From Paenibacillus whitsoniae (lineage in GTDB: Bacteria > Bacillota > Bacilli > Paenibacillales > NBRC-103111), in the NCBI RefSeq assembly GCF_003955665.1, contig NZ_RXHU01000022.1, positions 169,421-233,420 of the forward strand: 64,000 nucleotides of DNA, written 5' to 3'. A program made the translations under genes and the position numbers. Below the pieces are notes generated by a model. It saw only the letters and a program-made list of their open reading frames with translations, did no database searches and was not told where the DNA came from. This document shows, piece by piece, positions 1 to 9,877 of the stretch; the first letter of the stretch is position 1; each line of letters begins with the position of its first letter.

Positions 1-1864
1 CAGGCGGCAGCAAATCCGTCTTAAACCATAGCGTAATCTCTTGTACCGTGTTCAGTTTCATGAAAGTTTGGAGCACCGATTTGGTCTCGATTAGGCTTTC
101 TAATGTTCCGCCCTGCTGCTGGACATGACCATGAATCTCCGTGATCAGCTCAACCATCACGAATTGAAAATCGTTAAATCTGATATCTCTATCCATGATC
201 GACGCAATATATTGATCAAAATGCTCAAAGGTGGCGGTTGCATCCCCTGTTTTTAATGCGTTGATAAAATAGTCCTCCAAGTAATTCAGTGATGCTGCGA
301 GATGATTGCTGTTCTCTGGAACCGATTCAATATCATCATAATGAATAATGATATCACTCCCGAGACGGATCCTTCTCTTCAGCGCTTCCAACGCCTCTGC
401 ATGCGCATTCGTGGCATCCGTATATCTCGTAAACACTCGGCTAATCCCGATACTGACCTTCAGCTGAAGCAGCTCGTGAACCTTGGCTTTAATCTCTTCT
501 GCTGCCTGATGAAAACTCCTTTGAAGTTCTTGCGGATCTCCCGCATCACCAGTAAGCAGAGATACCTGCGATTGATCCAGCAAAAGTGATCCAAGCAAAC
601 GATCAGCCGGCAAAAGCTCACTGACAATATTTTGGATAGCAAAAAGCAACAATTCCTTATCGCTTTCCATATATCTCGTATCCTGAAGAGAATCAATCTG
701 AAGCGCAATCACACCCAGGGGCCTCCCTTTCTCCGCGAAGCCATAGGCATCAACCTTGAAAGCAAATTCGCTCTCTGTAACCTGCCCCATGAACAGTTTC
801 AATAAGATGAACTCTTTCATCTGCCCCATTTGACCTTGAAGCTGCTGTTGAAACTGCTTCCGCGTTCGGAATAAAGCATTAAATCTATCCTCGATATAAG
901 CGAATTCATCTTTCCTGCGAGGCTCTGCGGTTTCACCACCGAACTGCTCAATCGTTTGAAATAGCCGCCGGATTGGAGAATACATCCGTCTGCTTCCGTA
1001 GAAGGCGGCAGCTGAAATCACGATAAAAACGATTAGGCAGACATTGATCGTGACGAGTGCAATTTTCTTGGATTCCATCGTCACTTGATCAATGGAAACA
1101 ACGGAAACGTAGGTCCAATTATTCGAAGATACTCGGTAATTTACTGCCGTAGCTTTGCCTTCGAAGTAGCCGTTGACCTCTTTCTCAGCTTTCAATGGCG
1201 CCAGTAGCGCCTCTGTATTGAAGCTCGCGCCGCCATTACTCAAGAAAGGAATGTGCGCTTGATTCAGTACGTAAATATCTCCCAGCTGCTTCGTTTGTGC
1301 TAACCCTTTTTCCAATTCCGTCTTCGACATCTCAATAATCAACAATGCCTTCGGGGATGTGGAGGGTGCGATTATCGGAAGTTTTACGACCATCCGAATG
1401 CCATTTTCATCTGCAAGCCAGAATAAATTCTTGGGATTCTTTGCATAGTCTTTCAACTGCTCTATATCCGAATATTCCTGCGTACTGGTAAAGCCTAGAT
1501 TGCCGATCATCCAGTTATGGTCCAGGTTAATGAGATGTGTGTCCGCTACTGCGGATAACGAGTGTAAGTTATATAAGCCTTTGGCAAGGCTTGTAATGGT
1601 TTGGAAATCATCCTGAATCAAATCATTGTAAAGATTGTCCGTTACAAGCGGTGAATTTAAATATTGCACAGCACCCATTTCTACATTTTTTAAGACCTGC
1701 TCAATTCTCATCTGGTTCTGCAGCAAAATTTGGGCATTGCTTTCTTTCACCTTCTTCTCAATATCCTTAGAAGAAATCTGATAAGAAATCATTCCGATTG
1801 TTGTGACAGGAATGGCAACCAGCACCATGGCGAATAGGATCATGCGATATAAATAGGTGGGCAA
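1..1864 (-). CDS. AraC-type sensor/transcriptional regulator, cut by the window edge
   Basis: Partial gene: the C-terminal end, where an AraC helix-turn-helix would lie, falls beyond base 1. The N-terminus has a membrane segment (residues about 6-28), an extracellular Cache-like sensor stretch, and a second membrane segment near residue 280 followed by a HAMP-like RRMYSPIRRLF. A cytoplasmic middle region follows. This layout is typical of the YesN/AraC membrane regulators of Paenibacillus that sit beside LplABC sugar importers. I start it at TTG 1864: a GTGAGG ribosome site lies 7 bases upstream and there is an in-frame TGA just before. It probably senses an external sugar and controls the ABC importer directly upstream (1984-5420), from which a terminator separates it. 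The DNA-binding domain is inferred from the family, not seen. Confidence 0.8.
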   Translation of the reverse strand, partial: MPTYLYRMILFAMVLVAIPVTTIGMISYQISSKDIEKKVKESNAQILLQNQMRIEQVLKNVEMGAVQYLNSPLVTDNLYNDLIQDDFQTITSLAKGLYNLHSLSAVADTHLINLDHNWMIGNLGFTSTQEYSDIEQLKDYAKNPKNLFWLADENGIRMVVKLPIIAPSTSPKALLIIEMSKTELEKGLAQTKQLGDIYVLNQAHIPFLSNGGASFNTEALLAPLKAEKEVNGYFEGKATAVNYRVSSNNWTYVSVVSIDQVTMESKKIALVTINVCLIVFIVISAAAFYGSRRMYSPIRRLFQTIEQFGGETAEPRRKDEFAYIEDRFNALFRTRKQFQQQLQGQMGQMKEFILLKLFMGQVTESEFAFKVDAYGFAEKGRPLGVIALQIDSLQDTRYMESDKELLLFAIQNIVSELLPADRLLGSLLLDQSQVSLLTGDAGDPQELQRSFHQAAEEIKAKVHELLQLKVSIGISRVFTRYTDATNAHAEALEALKRRIRLGSDIIIHYDDIESVPENSNHLAASLNYLEDYFINALKTGDATATFEHFDQYIASIMDRDIRFNDFQFVMVELITEIHGHVQQQGGTLESLIETKSVLQTFMKLNTVQEITLWFKTDLLPP

Positions 1865-1919
1865 ATGAATTCCTCACTTCTGTTTACTGTCGTTTCGATG
1901 ACCCTAGTATACCAAAACC

Positions 1920-1949
1920 AGCCGCCCGACTGTTAATACCCGGACGGCT
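1920..1949 (-). terminator. Rho-independent terminator after the substrate-binding protein gene
   Basis: A 9-bp stem (AGCCGTCCG with CGGGCGGCT, one mismatch) lies 34 bases past the stop of the importer lipoprotein. On the minus strand it is followed by GGTTTTGG, a weak T tract. Confidence 0.55.
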
Positions 1950-1983
1950 GCTGGAATCATGACTTCTTAGTTGATTGAACGCT

Positions 1984-3504
1984 CTATTTCTTCTGCTTGG
2001 CGTATTCTGACGTATACTCAGCAATTACCTTCTCGCCGCCAGCTTTCAACCATTTATCAAGCTCTGCCTGCCAGCCGGCATCATCGATTTTCCCCATAAT
2101 ATATTTGGTTTGGGCATCGCGAATCATGTTATCCAGTTCCACGCCTTTTTCCGTATATGTCTTCGAATTATACGTCAAAGCTACGTTCGGCACGACACTC
2201 TTCAGATTGTCTTCCGCAATTTTCGAACCTTTTGCCTGCAGTTCGGATTGCTTCAAAGGCAGACCTTTACCTGCTGTCTCAAAGGAAGGCAAGCTGTCAC
2301 GGTATGGTTTCACTTCTAGGTTGAACAACGTCAAATCTTTAAATTGACCTTTGCCATCCTCTGTCTTCGTAAAGTGTTTGCCTTCAACCCCTCTCGTCAA
2401 CAACGTTGACATTTCGGGATCGAGCAGCTTGTCGAAGAAGCCTAACAGACGCTTCAACTCTGCTTCTGACTTCACGCTTGATTTCGGGAATAGGAAGAAG
2501 CCGTTGTTCCCAGACTCAGCTGGAACTTTAAGTCCAGATGGACCTTCAAAAGGCACGACATCTACAACTGCCGTCGGCGTAGACTTCAACACGTTGTCAA
2601 AAGAAAGCTGTGCGGCTGTTGCTACCGTATTAACACGGATGCCCACTTTACCCGCATTCCATTTATTATCGGAATCCGCCGATTGCACGATGGAGAAATC
2701 TTGATTAATTAATTTCTCGGCATACAAACGTTTTAACAGCTTCATCGAATCCATATATGGCTTCGTCATAAATTCAGCTACGATCTTACCGTTTTCAACC
2801 CCCCACTTATTAGGGGCTCCGTTCGGAACAGAAAGTCGAGTCAAGAAGCTGGAGCTGGCAGCTGGATCGTTATAGTTTTTATCTAGGAAGAAGCCGTAAG
2901 TATCTGCTTGACCGTTCTTATCCGGATCTTTTTCTGCGACGGCTTTCGCCATATTGTACCAATCATCCAGAGTGACGGGCGGCTTTATGCCAAGCGCATT
3001 AAACCAGTCTTTGCGGTAAATGATTCCGGCACGTCCAATATCACGGTATAACGGAAGCCCATACAGCTTGCCATCCACTTTGATGTTATCGTAATACATA
3101 GGGCTAAGTTCGGATAAATTTTTGTAATCCTTCAATAACGGACCAATCTCCCAGAATAATCCGGACTGGATCGCATTCAGTGTCGATGCATTAGCTTTCA
3201 CTTTAAAAGCTTTAGGCATTTCATTGGAAGCAATCATGATGTTCTTCTTGTCTTCAAAAGCAGCATCTGGAATCCATTGGATATCGATTTTGGCATTCGT
3301 ATATTTCTCTATCGCCTGCTCGATTTCACTGCCCTTTTTGGGCGCCTCTCCCACTTGCGGTGTAGCGATCGTCACCACGAGAGGCGTGTTGTCCACCGCC
3401 GCCTTCTCCTCTTTCTTCGGATCGGTGCTGCTGCTACATCCTGCAAGTGTACCTGTTGTCAACGTGATGGAGCAAAGTAAAGCCATATACCCTTTTTTAA
3501 TCAT
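1984..3504 (-). CDS. Sugar ABC transporter substrate-binding lipoprotein (LplA-like)
   Basis: 506 residues. It starts with a lipoprotein signal peptide whose lipobox LAGC places the lipidated cysteine at residue 23. A Ser/Lys/Glu-rich linker and a type 1 extracellular solute-binding fold follow. It would sit on the outer face of the membrane and hand an oligosaccharide to the two permeases encoded just upstream (3564-4457 and 4461-5420), forming a CUT1-type importer. No ATPase is encoded nearby; such systems usually share one MsmX-type ATPase encoded elsewhere (family knowledge). It is last of the three importer genes and is followed by a terminator. The substrate cannot be read from sequence; the regulator next door and nearby mannosidases suggest a plant or host glycan fragment. 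Confidence 0.9.
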   Translation of the reverse strand: MIKKGYMALLCSITLTTGTLAGCSSSTDPKKEEKAAVDNTPLVVTIATPQVGEAPKKGSEIEQAIEKYTNAKIDIQWIPDAAFEDKKNIMIASNEMPKAFKVKANASTLNAIQSGLFWEIGPLLKDYKNLSELSPMYYDNIKVDGKLYGLPLYRDIGRAGIIYRKDWFNALGIKPPVTLDDWYNMAKAVAEKDPDKNGQADTYGFFLDKNYNDPAASSSFLTRLSVPNGAPNKWGVENGKIVAEFMTKPYMDSMKLLKRLYAEKLINQDFSIVQSADSDNKWNAGKVGIRVNTVATAAQLSFDNVLKSTPTAVVDVVPFEGPSGLKVPAESGNNGFFLFPKSSVKSEAELKRLLGFFDKLLDPEMSTLLTRGVEGKHFTKTEDGKGQFKDLTLFNLEVKPYRDSLPSFETAGKGLPLKQSELQAKGSKIAEDNLKSVVPNVALTYNSKTYTEKGVELDNMIRDAQTKYIMGKIDDAGWQAELDKWLKAGGEKVIAEYTSEYAKQKK

Positions 3505-3563
3505 GCTTAACCCTCCTTAATTATGAATAATACGGTATATTTGCAGGGATAAACCATACTAGG

Positions 3564-4457
3564 TTATCCCTTTACCGAACCTAATAAAACACCTTTCGCG
3601 AAATGCTTCTGCAGGAATGGATATACGAGAACAATGGGTATTGTCGCAACAACAATCGAAGCCATTCGAATCGTTTGAGGCAAATAATCCGTTGGATCGG
3701 ATTGAGAGGACGAATCTCCAATTTTATCTTGGGACATGAGCACAATTTGCCTAAGCACCACCTGCACGGGCCATTTCTCAGAATCGTTGATATAAATGAC
3801 CGCGTGGAAGAACGTATTCCAATGTCCTACCGCGTAAAACAGCCCGAAAGTCGCCATAGCTGGCATGGATAAGGGCAGAACAATTCTGAACAACGTTCCG
3901 ATATCATTGCAGCCGTCAATTCTCGCAGCATCCTCCAACCCGTCTGGAATTTGCTGAAAAAAGTTTTTCAGAACAACTAAGTTAAACGCACTGATCGCTG
4001 TTGGAATCATAAGTGACCAATAGGAATTGATCAGTCCAACCGATTTAACGACGAAGTAGGTCGGGATCATACCGCCACTGAAAAGCATCGTAATGAGGAT
4101 CAATAGCAGGAATGTTTTACGACCGCGCAATGTGGCCCGAGCCAATGGATACGCTGTGAATGAAGTTAATATGAGATTGATCAATGTTCCTAAAACGGTT
4201 ACATAAATCGAGACTCCGATACTTCTAATCATCGTGTCCGTTGAGAAAATGTATTTATACGCGCTAAGCGTAAATTTAGTAGGTATCAGCAGCAATCCGC
4301 CTTTGACAACCTCAGAAGGAGCTGCAAACGATACCGAAACAATATAGACAAAGGGAATAATCGTGATCAAGGAAACGAGGGTCAATAGCGCATAGTTAAC
4401 CCAATCGAATATTTTATTGTTTAACGTCTTGTCATTCGTTGGCATGAATAAGTTCAC
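3564..4457 (-). CDS. Sugar ABC transporter permease (LplC/MalG type)
   Basis: 297 residues with six predicted membrane segments. The permease EAA loop is visible as EDAARIDGCNDIGTLFRIVLP (about residues 185-205), the docking site for the ATPase. It pairs with the permease at 4461-5420, whose stop lies 3 bases before this start, so the two are translationally close. It ends QKHFAKGVLLGSVKG, the conserved tail of the LplC/YtcP branch. Inner-membrane channel subunit of a CUT1 oligosaccharide importer. Confidence 0.92.
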   Translation of the reverse strand: MNLFMPTNDKTLNNKIFDWVNYALLTLVSLITIIPFVYIVSVSFAAPSEVVKGGLLLIPTKFTLSAYKYIFSTDTMIRSIGVSIYVTVLGTLINLILTSFTAYPLARATLRGRKTFLLLILITMLFSGGMIPTYFVVKSVGLINSYWSLMIPTAISAFNLVVLKNFFQQIPDGLEDAARIDGCNDIGTLFRIVLPLSMPAMATFGLFYAVGHWNTFFHAVIYINDSEKWPVQVVLRQIVLMSQDKIGDSSSQSDPTDYLPQTIRMASIVVATIPIVLVYPFLQKHFAKGVLLGSVKG

Positions 4458-4460
4458 CTC

Positions 4461-5420
4461 CTAATAAACGCCTTCTTCGCCAAACTTCTTCGCTAGCCGA
4501 TTCGCGCCGAGCACAAGTACCAGTCCAACTAACGATTTGAACAAACCAACTGCAGCACTGTAACTATACTGAGCCTGAGTTAATCCCTTCATATACACAT
4601 AAGTATCGAACACTTCGCCTACTTCCCGGTTCATAGAGTTCAACATCAGAAAGATATGCTCAAAACCTGTATCCAGGAAGCTTCCCAGTCTTAGAATAAA
4701 CAGGATCACAATCGTACTGCGGATAGCAGGAATCGTGATGTGCCAGAGCTGACGCCACCGACCAGCCCCATCCATCCGAGCGGCTTCATATAATTGCAAA
4801 TCGACCCCAGATAAAGCGGCTAAAAAGATAATCGTCCCCCAACCTGCCTCTTTCCAGATCGACTGACTAATGATCATCGGTCTGAACCATTCCTCGCTTA
4901 GCATAAACGGAATTTTCTCAAACCCAAAGCGCACAAGCAATTCATTCACGACGCCACCCTCTGTCGTAAATAGGACATAAAATATACCGACAGCGACGAC
5001 CCACGATATGAAATGCGGCAAATAAAGGAGGGTTTGAACAATTCGTTTGAACATCTCCCTTCTCGCTTCATTAATCATGAGGGCTAATACAATCGGAAGC
5101 GGAAAAAAGAAGACTAAATTATAGATGGCTAACAGCAAAGTATTTCGAAATAGTGACCAGAATTGGGGCTCCATAAAAAAACGTTCAAAGTGTTTAAAGC
5201 CTACCCATGGACTGTTCATAAATCCGGTAAAAGGCTTGTAGTCCTGAAACGCCATGACTAGACCAAGCATCGGTACATATTTAAATACGACGAAATACAA
5301 GATCCCAGGAAATAGTAGTAGATACATCCATCGATCTCTTAAGAGATCTCGTACGAGCTGCGAACGTTTCAATGCGCTTAATCCCGCTCTTTGCATTTTA
5401 GCTTCCAAGGGTTGCTGCAC
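4461..5420 (-). CDS. Sugar ABC transporter permease (LplB/MalF type)
   Basis: 319 residues, six predicted membrane segments, with the EAA loop YEAARMDGAGRWRQLWHITIP near residues 215-235. First gene of the importer operon. The start is GTG 5420: an AGGAGG site lies 7 bases upstream. Forms the channel together with the LplC-type permease. The ending RLAKKFGEEGVY is typical of the LplB/YteP branch. Confidence 0.92.
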   Translation of the reverse strand: MQQPLEAKMQRAGLSALKRSQLVRDLLRDRWMYLLLFPGILYFVVFKYVPMLGLVMAFQDYKPFTGFMNSPWVGFKHFERFFMEPQFWSLFRNTLLLAIYNLVFFFPLPIVLALMINEARREMFKRIVQTLLYLPHFISWVVAVGIFYVLFTTEGGVVNELLVRFGFEKIPFMLSEEWFRPMIISQSIWKEAGWGTIIFLAALSGVDLQLYEAARMDGAGRWRQLWHITIPAIRSTIVILFILRLGSFLDTGFEHIFLMLNSMNREVGEVFDTYVYMKGLTQAQYSYSAAVGLFKSLVGLVLVLGANRLAKKFGEEGVY

Positions 5421-5762
5421 TCGATTTCCTCCTGACTGAAATGGTATGGGGTGATACCTCGTATGATACGTTATCCGTCTCGTTACAGGCTATCGTACTC
5501 ATTTAACTTCTTTCACTTAACCTTGAAAACCCTTACATGGCGGGTGATTTAGCAAGCACGCAATTTCCAAGTATTCATTTTTTTCAGTGATCGTAATGAT
5601 TTAATGTGCAGAATAGCTCACGTTTAGTTTTTATCACAATAAAAAAAAGTGCAGTTTTCTCAAAATCTTGAGAGAAGACTGCACCTTCATATTTCCCGTA
5701 AATTCCAAAGTATGACCCGACTTTCCGAATCAAGACCAATTGTGATACGATTAATCCTTCAC
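5421..5762. other. Gene-free stretch: promoter region of the importer plus a terminator
   Basis: The part next to 5420 should carry the importer promoter on the minus strand. The best pair I see is weak (TTAAGT, 17 bases, TACGAT), as expected for an activator-dependent promoter. The far part holds the terminator of the hydrolase gene. A 60-codon frame here (5584-5766) runs through that terminator and is not credible. Confidence 0.5.
5637..5684 (-). terminator. Rho-independent terminator after the alpha/beta hydrolase gene
   Basis: The stem pairs GTGCAG at 5649-5654 with CTGCAC at 5679-5684 and continues inward through TTTTCTCA with TGAGAGAAGA. On the minus strand it is followed by a run of eight T. 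It closes the operon 9724-5763. Confidence 0.85.
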
Positions 5763-6674
5763 TCATTTATCTAACCATGCTTGCAAGTACGCAATAACTT
5801 CATCACGCATCGCCTTCGTCTCCAGATGGGCAACATCGTACCTTGATAACCTCCAGGATTCGGAAGCATGCAATTGAGTATAGACGCTTCTTAACTCGTG
5901 ATCGATTTTGTCCAACCCTTTCACCGGGGTCAGCGGATCAAGGTTTCCAGCCAAGCTCAAATGGGGGCGCGGAGCTATCAAGGCATTAATTTGCGCTGTT
6001 GTAAAATGATTCAGTAAATCGGGTACGTAGTAAAATAACCCATGCCGATCAATTCCGCCTTCTTCCAATAGCGTCTCAAAATCGGTCAGGCAGCAGATGT
6101 CCACTGTCACTTGAATCCGCGGGTCCAATGCTGCGAGCCACCAAGACATCGTACTCCCCATCGACATCCCTAGTGTGCCAATCCTTGCGGGATCGACGTC
6201 AGCGCGAGAGACGAGATAGTCGACAGCGCGAAGGCTGTCAAACACCATCATGCCCCACATCGTTCGGCCCTGCCAGAGCAGTTCCTTGAAGATGGTCGCC
6301 TCGCTGCGGCTGCTACGCTCCCCAAACGCCCAAGCGTCAATAGCTAACACAGAGAAGCCTAATTCCGTGAGACTCTCGGCATAGGATTTGGCATACATGT
6401 AAGGGGCGGGGGACAGCAGTTCCTCTTTGCCGGCCGCGTATCGCCCGCCATGCGAGTGGTTGTAGAGCATGACCGGCGTATGGGGGGTTGCATGCTTGGC
6501 GCGCAAAAAGTAAGCCGGAACCGGCTCGCGGTCATTCAAGTCCAATACGAGTTTCTCCAAGATATATGAACGATGCTCTTGTTCCTCCAACAGTTGCGCT
6601 TGAATCGGCTTCGTTCGCGACGGCAGCCTGCCCAGCAGTCCCAGCAATTCTTCTCTACGATCCACGACGTCCAT
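5763..6674 (-). CDS. Alpha/beta hydrolase of the dienelactone hydrolase/acetyl-xylan-esterase-like group
   Basis: 303 residues, no signal peptide, so probably cytoplasmic. The catalytic triad can be read: nucleophile Ser171 in the elbow GMSMGS, Asp246 in GNLDPLTP, and His283 in VAHLET. An oxyanion-type YNHSHGG stands near residue 71. The fold matches the alpha/beta hydrolases of the abhydrolase_7/DLH kind, which deacylate sugars or other small esters. Last gene of a minus-strand unit with the nitrilase remnant and the GH38 alpha-mannosidase, so a role in removing acyl groups from imported mannosides is plausible (inference). Substrate unknown. Confidence 0.8.
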   Translation of the reverse strand: MDVVDRREELLGLLGRLPSRTKPIQAQLLEEQEHRSYILEKLVLDLNDREPVPAYFLRAKHATPHTPVMLYNHSHGGRYAAGKEELLSPAPYMYAKSYAESLTELGFSVLAIDAWAFGERSSRSEATIFKELLWQGRTMWGMMVFDSLRAVDYLVSRADVDPARIGTLGMSMGSTMSWWLAALDPRIQVTVDICCLTDFETLLEEGGIDRHGLFYYVPDLLNHFTTAQINALIAPRPHLSLAGNLDPLTPVKGLDKIDHELRSVYTQLHASESWRLSRYDVAHLETKAMRDEVIAYLQAWLDK

Positions 6675-6700
6675 CCTTCACAGCCTCCACAACGTACGAG

Positions 6701-7228
6701 TTATAGTAAATCCAGGTAAGTCTCAGGTCTTCTTTCTTTGGTATACAAGCTGCGCGGTTCTCCACGTCCTGGACCGACCGACAGCCAGTACTTATACAAC
6801 CGTTGATCTAAATAGAGATCCGCAGCACAAACCCCCATCTCCTCGTCCTCTACATAGCCAATCAGTTCACCGTTAGGATCAATAACTCGACTGGCGTTAG
6901 CTCCGCCTCCGCAGCCGGCCACGACCACATGCAGTCCATTATCGCGAGCCCGCGCTCTTGTCTGCAATAAGCCATTTCCGATCGTTGGGATAAAAATGAC
7001 TTCCGCTCCTTGAAGCGCCAAGATCCTTGCAGATTCGGGAAACTCTTGATCGTGGCAAATTAGTATCCCGATTCGCCCAAAGTCGGTGTCGATGACCACA
7101 TGGTCATGCCCAGGCATGACACCCATTTCCGCTTCATATAACGGCAGATGAATTTTTCGCGTGCCGGCGCAAGCACTTGTCGGTCCCCCATTCGGGAACA
7201 CCACCTGCCAGCACCTGTGAACGTTCAT
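6701..7228 (-). pseudogene. Truncated carbon-nitrogen hydrolase (nitrilase superfamily)
   Basis: 175 residues against the usual 260-300 of the family. The catalytic Lys25 (RKIHLP) and Cys58 (ILICHDQEFPE) and the second conserved Glu region (YEAEMG) are present. The first catalytic Glu and roughly 90-100 N-terminal residues are missing, so the Glu-Lys-Cys triad is incomplete. The frame is otherwise open and has its own good ribosome site (GGAGGA, 5 bases before ATG), so a protein could still be made. Homology appears to begin around residue 9, suggesting an internal deletion that kept the original start. It lies 18 bases after the alpha-mannosidase. Probably a decaying gene; a non-enzymatic role cannot be excluded. 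Confidence 0.7.
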
Positions 7229-7246
7229 ACAAATCCTCCTTCCTCC

Positions 7247-9724
7247 TTACCTCTCCATTAATGGACTTTCCAGCACCACGTCCTCGTGCGGCTTCACGCG
7301 CAGCGTCTTTACCTCAAAGGGCTTAAACGCAAGCAAATGCACGGCTTCGTGTGCGGGGAAACGTAGTTCGGCCGTCCGCGCTTGACCTGTCGGTTCAAAC
7401 AGCCGCACGATATACCCGTCGCCGTCCTCGGCCAGTTTGAAGGCTGTGACCGCAACCGCCTCGTTGTCCAACACGAAAGGAACTTGCGGCAGCTGGCCTT
7501 GCCCGCTGGGGCAGAACGACAAGGCATACGGCCGTTCGGCCAGCGCCTGCGCTTCGCGGTCGACCAGCGCCATGCGCGCTTGAGCGGGACCCGCATTCAA
7601 CCAGAACGTAAATTGACGCTCGCCTTGATCGATCCGCGGCGAGAAGCGGTCGCTCGGCATGAGCGGGCGGTCCAGAATCGGATGCGCCGTATAGCCCGCA
7701 CTGCGCAGCAGCGTCGGACGCAGCGTAGCCCCGCGGCAATCGGACCCATAGATGCCGTCGTTGATCAGCGTGACCGCCGCGTCCGCTTGGTGTGACACCA
7801 GCGCGGTCCATCGCTGCGCCACCGCCTCTGTTCCGTCCTGCGGCAGCGGCTGCACGCCATAGATCGTTTGCCCTGCATAGCTTGGCTCCTCCAACAGTGT
7901 CGGCAGCGACAGCTTCAGCATTTTGTCCTTTTCGTTCCAGAACACGCGCACGCTGACCTCAACCTGCGTGCCTCGCTTCGGCAGCTTATAGGTCAGGATG
8001 ACGACGGAGCGGCCGTATTCGAGCAGAGCTTCGATGACGGTGCGCACCTCGCCGTCCTCAATGACGCGCACGGAGGGCAGCAGCACGTTTTTCACCCCGG
8101 AAAAATCGGTTCCCGCTCCCGGGTCCATCAAACGAAACGCGCCGATGTCAGGCTCGAAACGATTCGTATCCATGCGCCAAGGATCTTCGTTGTCCGCGAC
8201 GACAACAGGTAGAAAGGCGCCGCCCGCCAGCATGCTCACGCCATTCACCTCATAGGCATCGAGAAGCCCCGTGTGCGTGTTGATCTTGACACCAAGCTTG
8301 TCGCTATGAAAGGTTAAATATCCATCCCGTTCCGCAAGCTCAGGCTTCGGCTTGGCCGGCAGCAGCTCAATCCGGCACGCGAAGCGGTTCATCGCGAATG
8401 GCGCCAGCTCCGCTTCAAAAACGACCCGCTTCCGCCAATCCAGACTCAGGTTGCTGTGCTCCTTCTCCCCTTGGGAAGGGATGCGCACGCCGTCCTGATA
8501 TACAACCGGCAGCGAATGCTCATCCTTCCAGTTCTGGTCGGCGAGCATAAACTCGCAGGCAAACACACCGCGGATTGGATACGGATGCGGGTTGTACACA
8601 AGAATCGGGTACTCGCCCTCCGCCATCTCCGGCTGTCCTGCGGCCAGCGCAAAGAATGCCCTGGCTTTTAGCCGGGAAGCAATCTCAAGCCCATGGTCGA
8701 TCAGCCGAAGTGAAGCTTCCTCAGCAGGCTGCACGGACGAGCCGGGCAAAATATCATGGAACTGGCTGAGCATCAAGTCATGGAACGCCTCGGACAGCTC
8801 GACCTTCGGATAGCTCAGCAACCCGCTGAGCGCGGCGGCGGACAGCATTTTTTCCGTCAGAAACAGTTCATTCTCCAGTTTGCGGTGGCCCCTCTTGATG
8901 CGAATCATCGACGTGTAACAGCCGACAAAACGCGGATTGAGGTCGTTCTCTAAGCGAGGCAGCTCATTCACATGAGCCCTAAGCTCAGCAAAGTACTGCT
9001 CTGGCGTCGAATGCACAATCTCCACCGCTCCTGCTTGCTCGGCAGCCAGCTCTCCCAATTGCTTCAAGTCTGCGCGCGACGGCCCGCCGCCATGGTTGCC
9101 AACGCCCCACAGCACCATGCTGAGCGCCTGGTCCGGGTGCTCCTCCAGCCACCGCTCCACCTTTGTCCGAGCCTCACCCAGCAAGGAATTGTAGCCGTTG
9201 TTGATTTGATGCGCGAGCAGCTCCGACCCGTCAAAGCCAACCCACACAAAATCTTGCGCCGGCCCCGCCACCCGGCCATCCGGCCGCATGAACAAGTACG
9301 AATCGAATCCGGCTTGCCGCATAATTTGCACGAGTCCCCGCGAGTGGCCGAACGAATCGAAATTAATGGCCGTCGTCGGCGTTTGGCCGAACTTCTCATG
9401 AAAATACGTCCGTCCATACAGCATATGCCGGACCATGGACTCACCGGAGGGCATATTGCAATCCGGCTGCAAATACCAGCCGCCCATAATGTGCCATTTT
9501 CCTTCCCGGGCAAGCCTTTGAATGCGCTCAAAGAGCGCAGGCTCATATTCCTCGATCCACCTGTATAACAACGCTTCATTGTGATTAAAAACGTAACCGT
9601 CCCACTCCTCGCAGAACGACGCTGCTGCCCGGAACGTGGACACTGCTGCAGCCGCTCCTTCTTCCCACTCCCACTGCCACACGGGGTCCAGATGGGCGTT
9701 GCTGATTAAGTGAAGCTTCTTCAT
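7247..9724 (-). CDS. GH38 alpha-mannosidase
   Basis: 825 residues from ATG 9724, chosen because AGGAGG lies 9 bases upstream; a frame extension to 9778 has no such site. The N-terminal catalytic barrel shows the zinc-binding NAHLDPVWQWEW (His11, Asp13) and the nucleophile Asp123 in NFDSFGHS. The helical middle and large C-terminal beta domains follow as in GH38. No signal peptide, so it hydrolyses alpha-mannosides in the cytoplasm after import. It heads an operon with the nitrilase remnant and the alpha/beta hydrolase, and is divergent from an AraC regulator that probably controls it. Confidence 0.93.
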   Translation of the reverse strand: MKKLHLISNAHLDPVWQWEWEEGAAAAVSTFRAAASFCEEWDGYVFNHNEALLYRWIEEYEPALFERIQRLAREGKWHIMGGWYLQPDCNMPSGESMVRHMLYGRTYFHEKFGQTPTTAINFDSFGHSRGLVQIMRQAGFDSYLFMRPDGRVAGPAQDFVWVGFDGSELLAHQINNGYNSLLGEARTKVERWLEEHPDQALSMVLWGVGNHGGGPSRADLKQLGELAAEQAGAVEIVHSTPEQYFAELRAHVNELPRLENDLNPRFVGCYTSMIRIKRGHRKLENELFLTEKMLSAAALSGLLSYPKVELSEAFHDLMLSQFHDILPGSSVQPAEEASLRLIDHGLEIASRLKARAFFALAAGQPEMAEGEYPILVYNPHPYPIRGVFACEFMLADQNWKDEHSLPVVYQDGVRIPSQGEKEHSNLSLDWRKRVVFEAELAPFAMNRFACRIELLPAKPKPELAERDGYLTFHSDKLGVKINTHTGLLDAYEVNGVSMLAGGAFLPVVVADNEDPWRMDTNRFEPDIGAFRLMDPGAGTDFSGVKNVLLPSVRVIEDGEVRTVIEALLEYGRSVVILTYKLPKRGTQVEVSVRVFWNEKDKMLKLSLPTLLEEPSYAGQTIYGVQPLPQDGTEAVAQRWTALVSHQADAAVTLINDGIYGSDCRGATLRPTLLRSAGYTAHPILDRPLMPSDRFSPRIDQGERQFTFWLNAGPAQARMALVDREAQALAERPYALSFCPSGQGQLPQVPFVLDNEAVAVTAFKLAEDGDGYIVRLFEPTGQARTAELRFPAHEAVHLLAFKPFEVKTLRVKPHEDVVLESPLMER

Positions 9725-9877
9725 GACGGAATTCCTCCTTTTTTCTCTATTATGGAGGGTAGAACCGCGTTGGCACATTCACGGAAATCACAGATTTTTG
9801 CACAATTATGATCGCTTGGGTGGTATAGTGATGAGAACGCATTCCTAATAACGCGCAAAAAGATGGGGGAACATCTC

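Noticed and set aside
5584..5766. 60-codon minus ORF overlapping the hydrolase stop by ATGA
   Set aside because: It runs straight through the strong terminator at 5637-5684 and has no ribosome site or recognisable product.
7309..9579. Several long ORFs on both strands inside the alpha-mannosidase gene
   Set aside because: High GC in this gene leaves shadow frames open; none has a ribosome site or family motif.
9780..9840. TTGCAC and TATAGT as promoter of the AraC gene at 9878
   Set aside because: The spacer is 20 bases, too long for a standard sigma-A promoter, so it is not listed.
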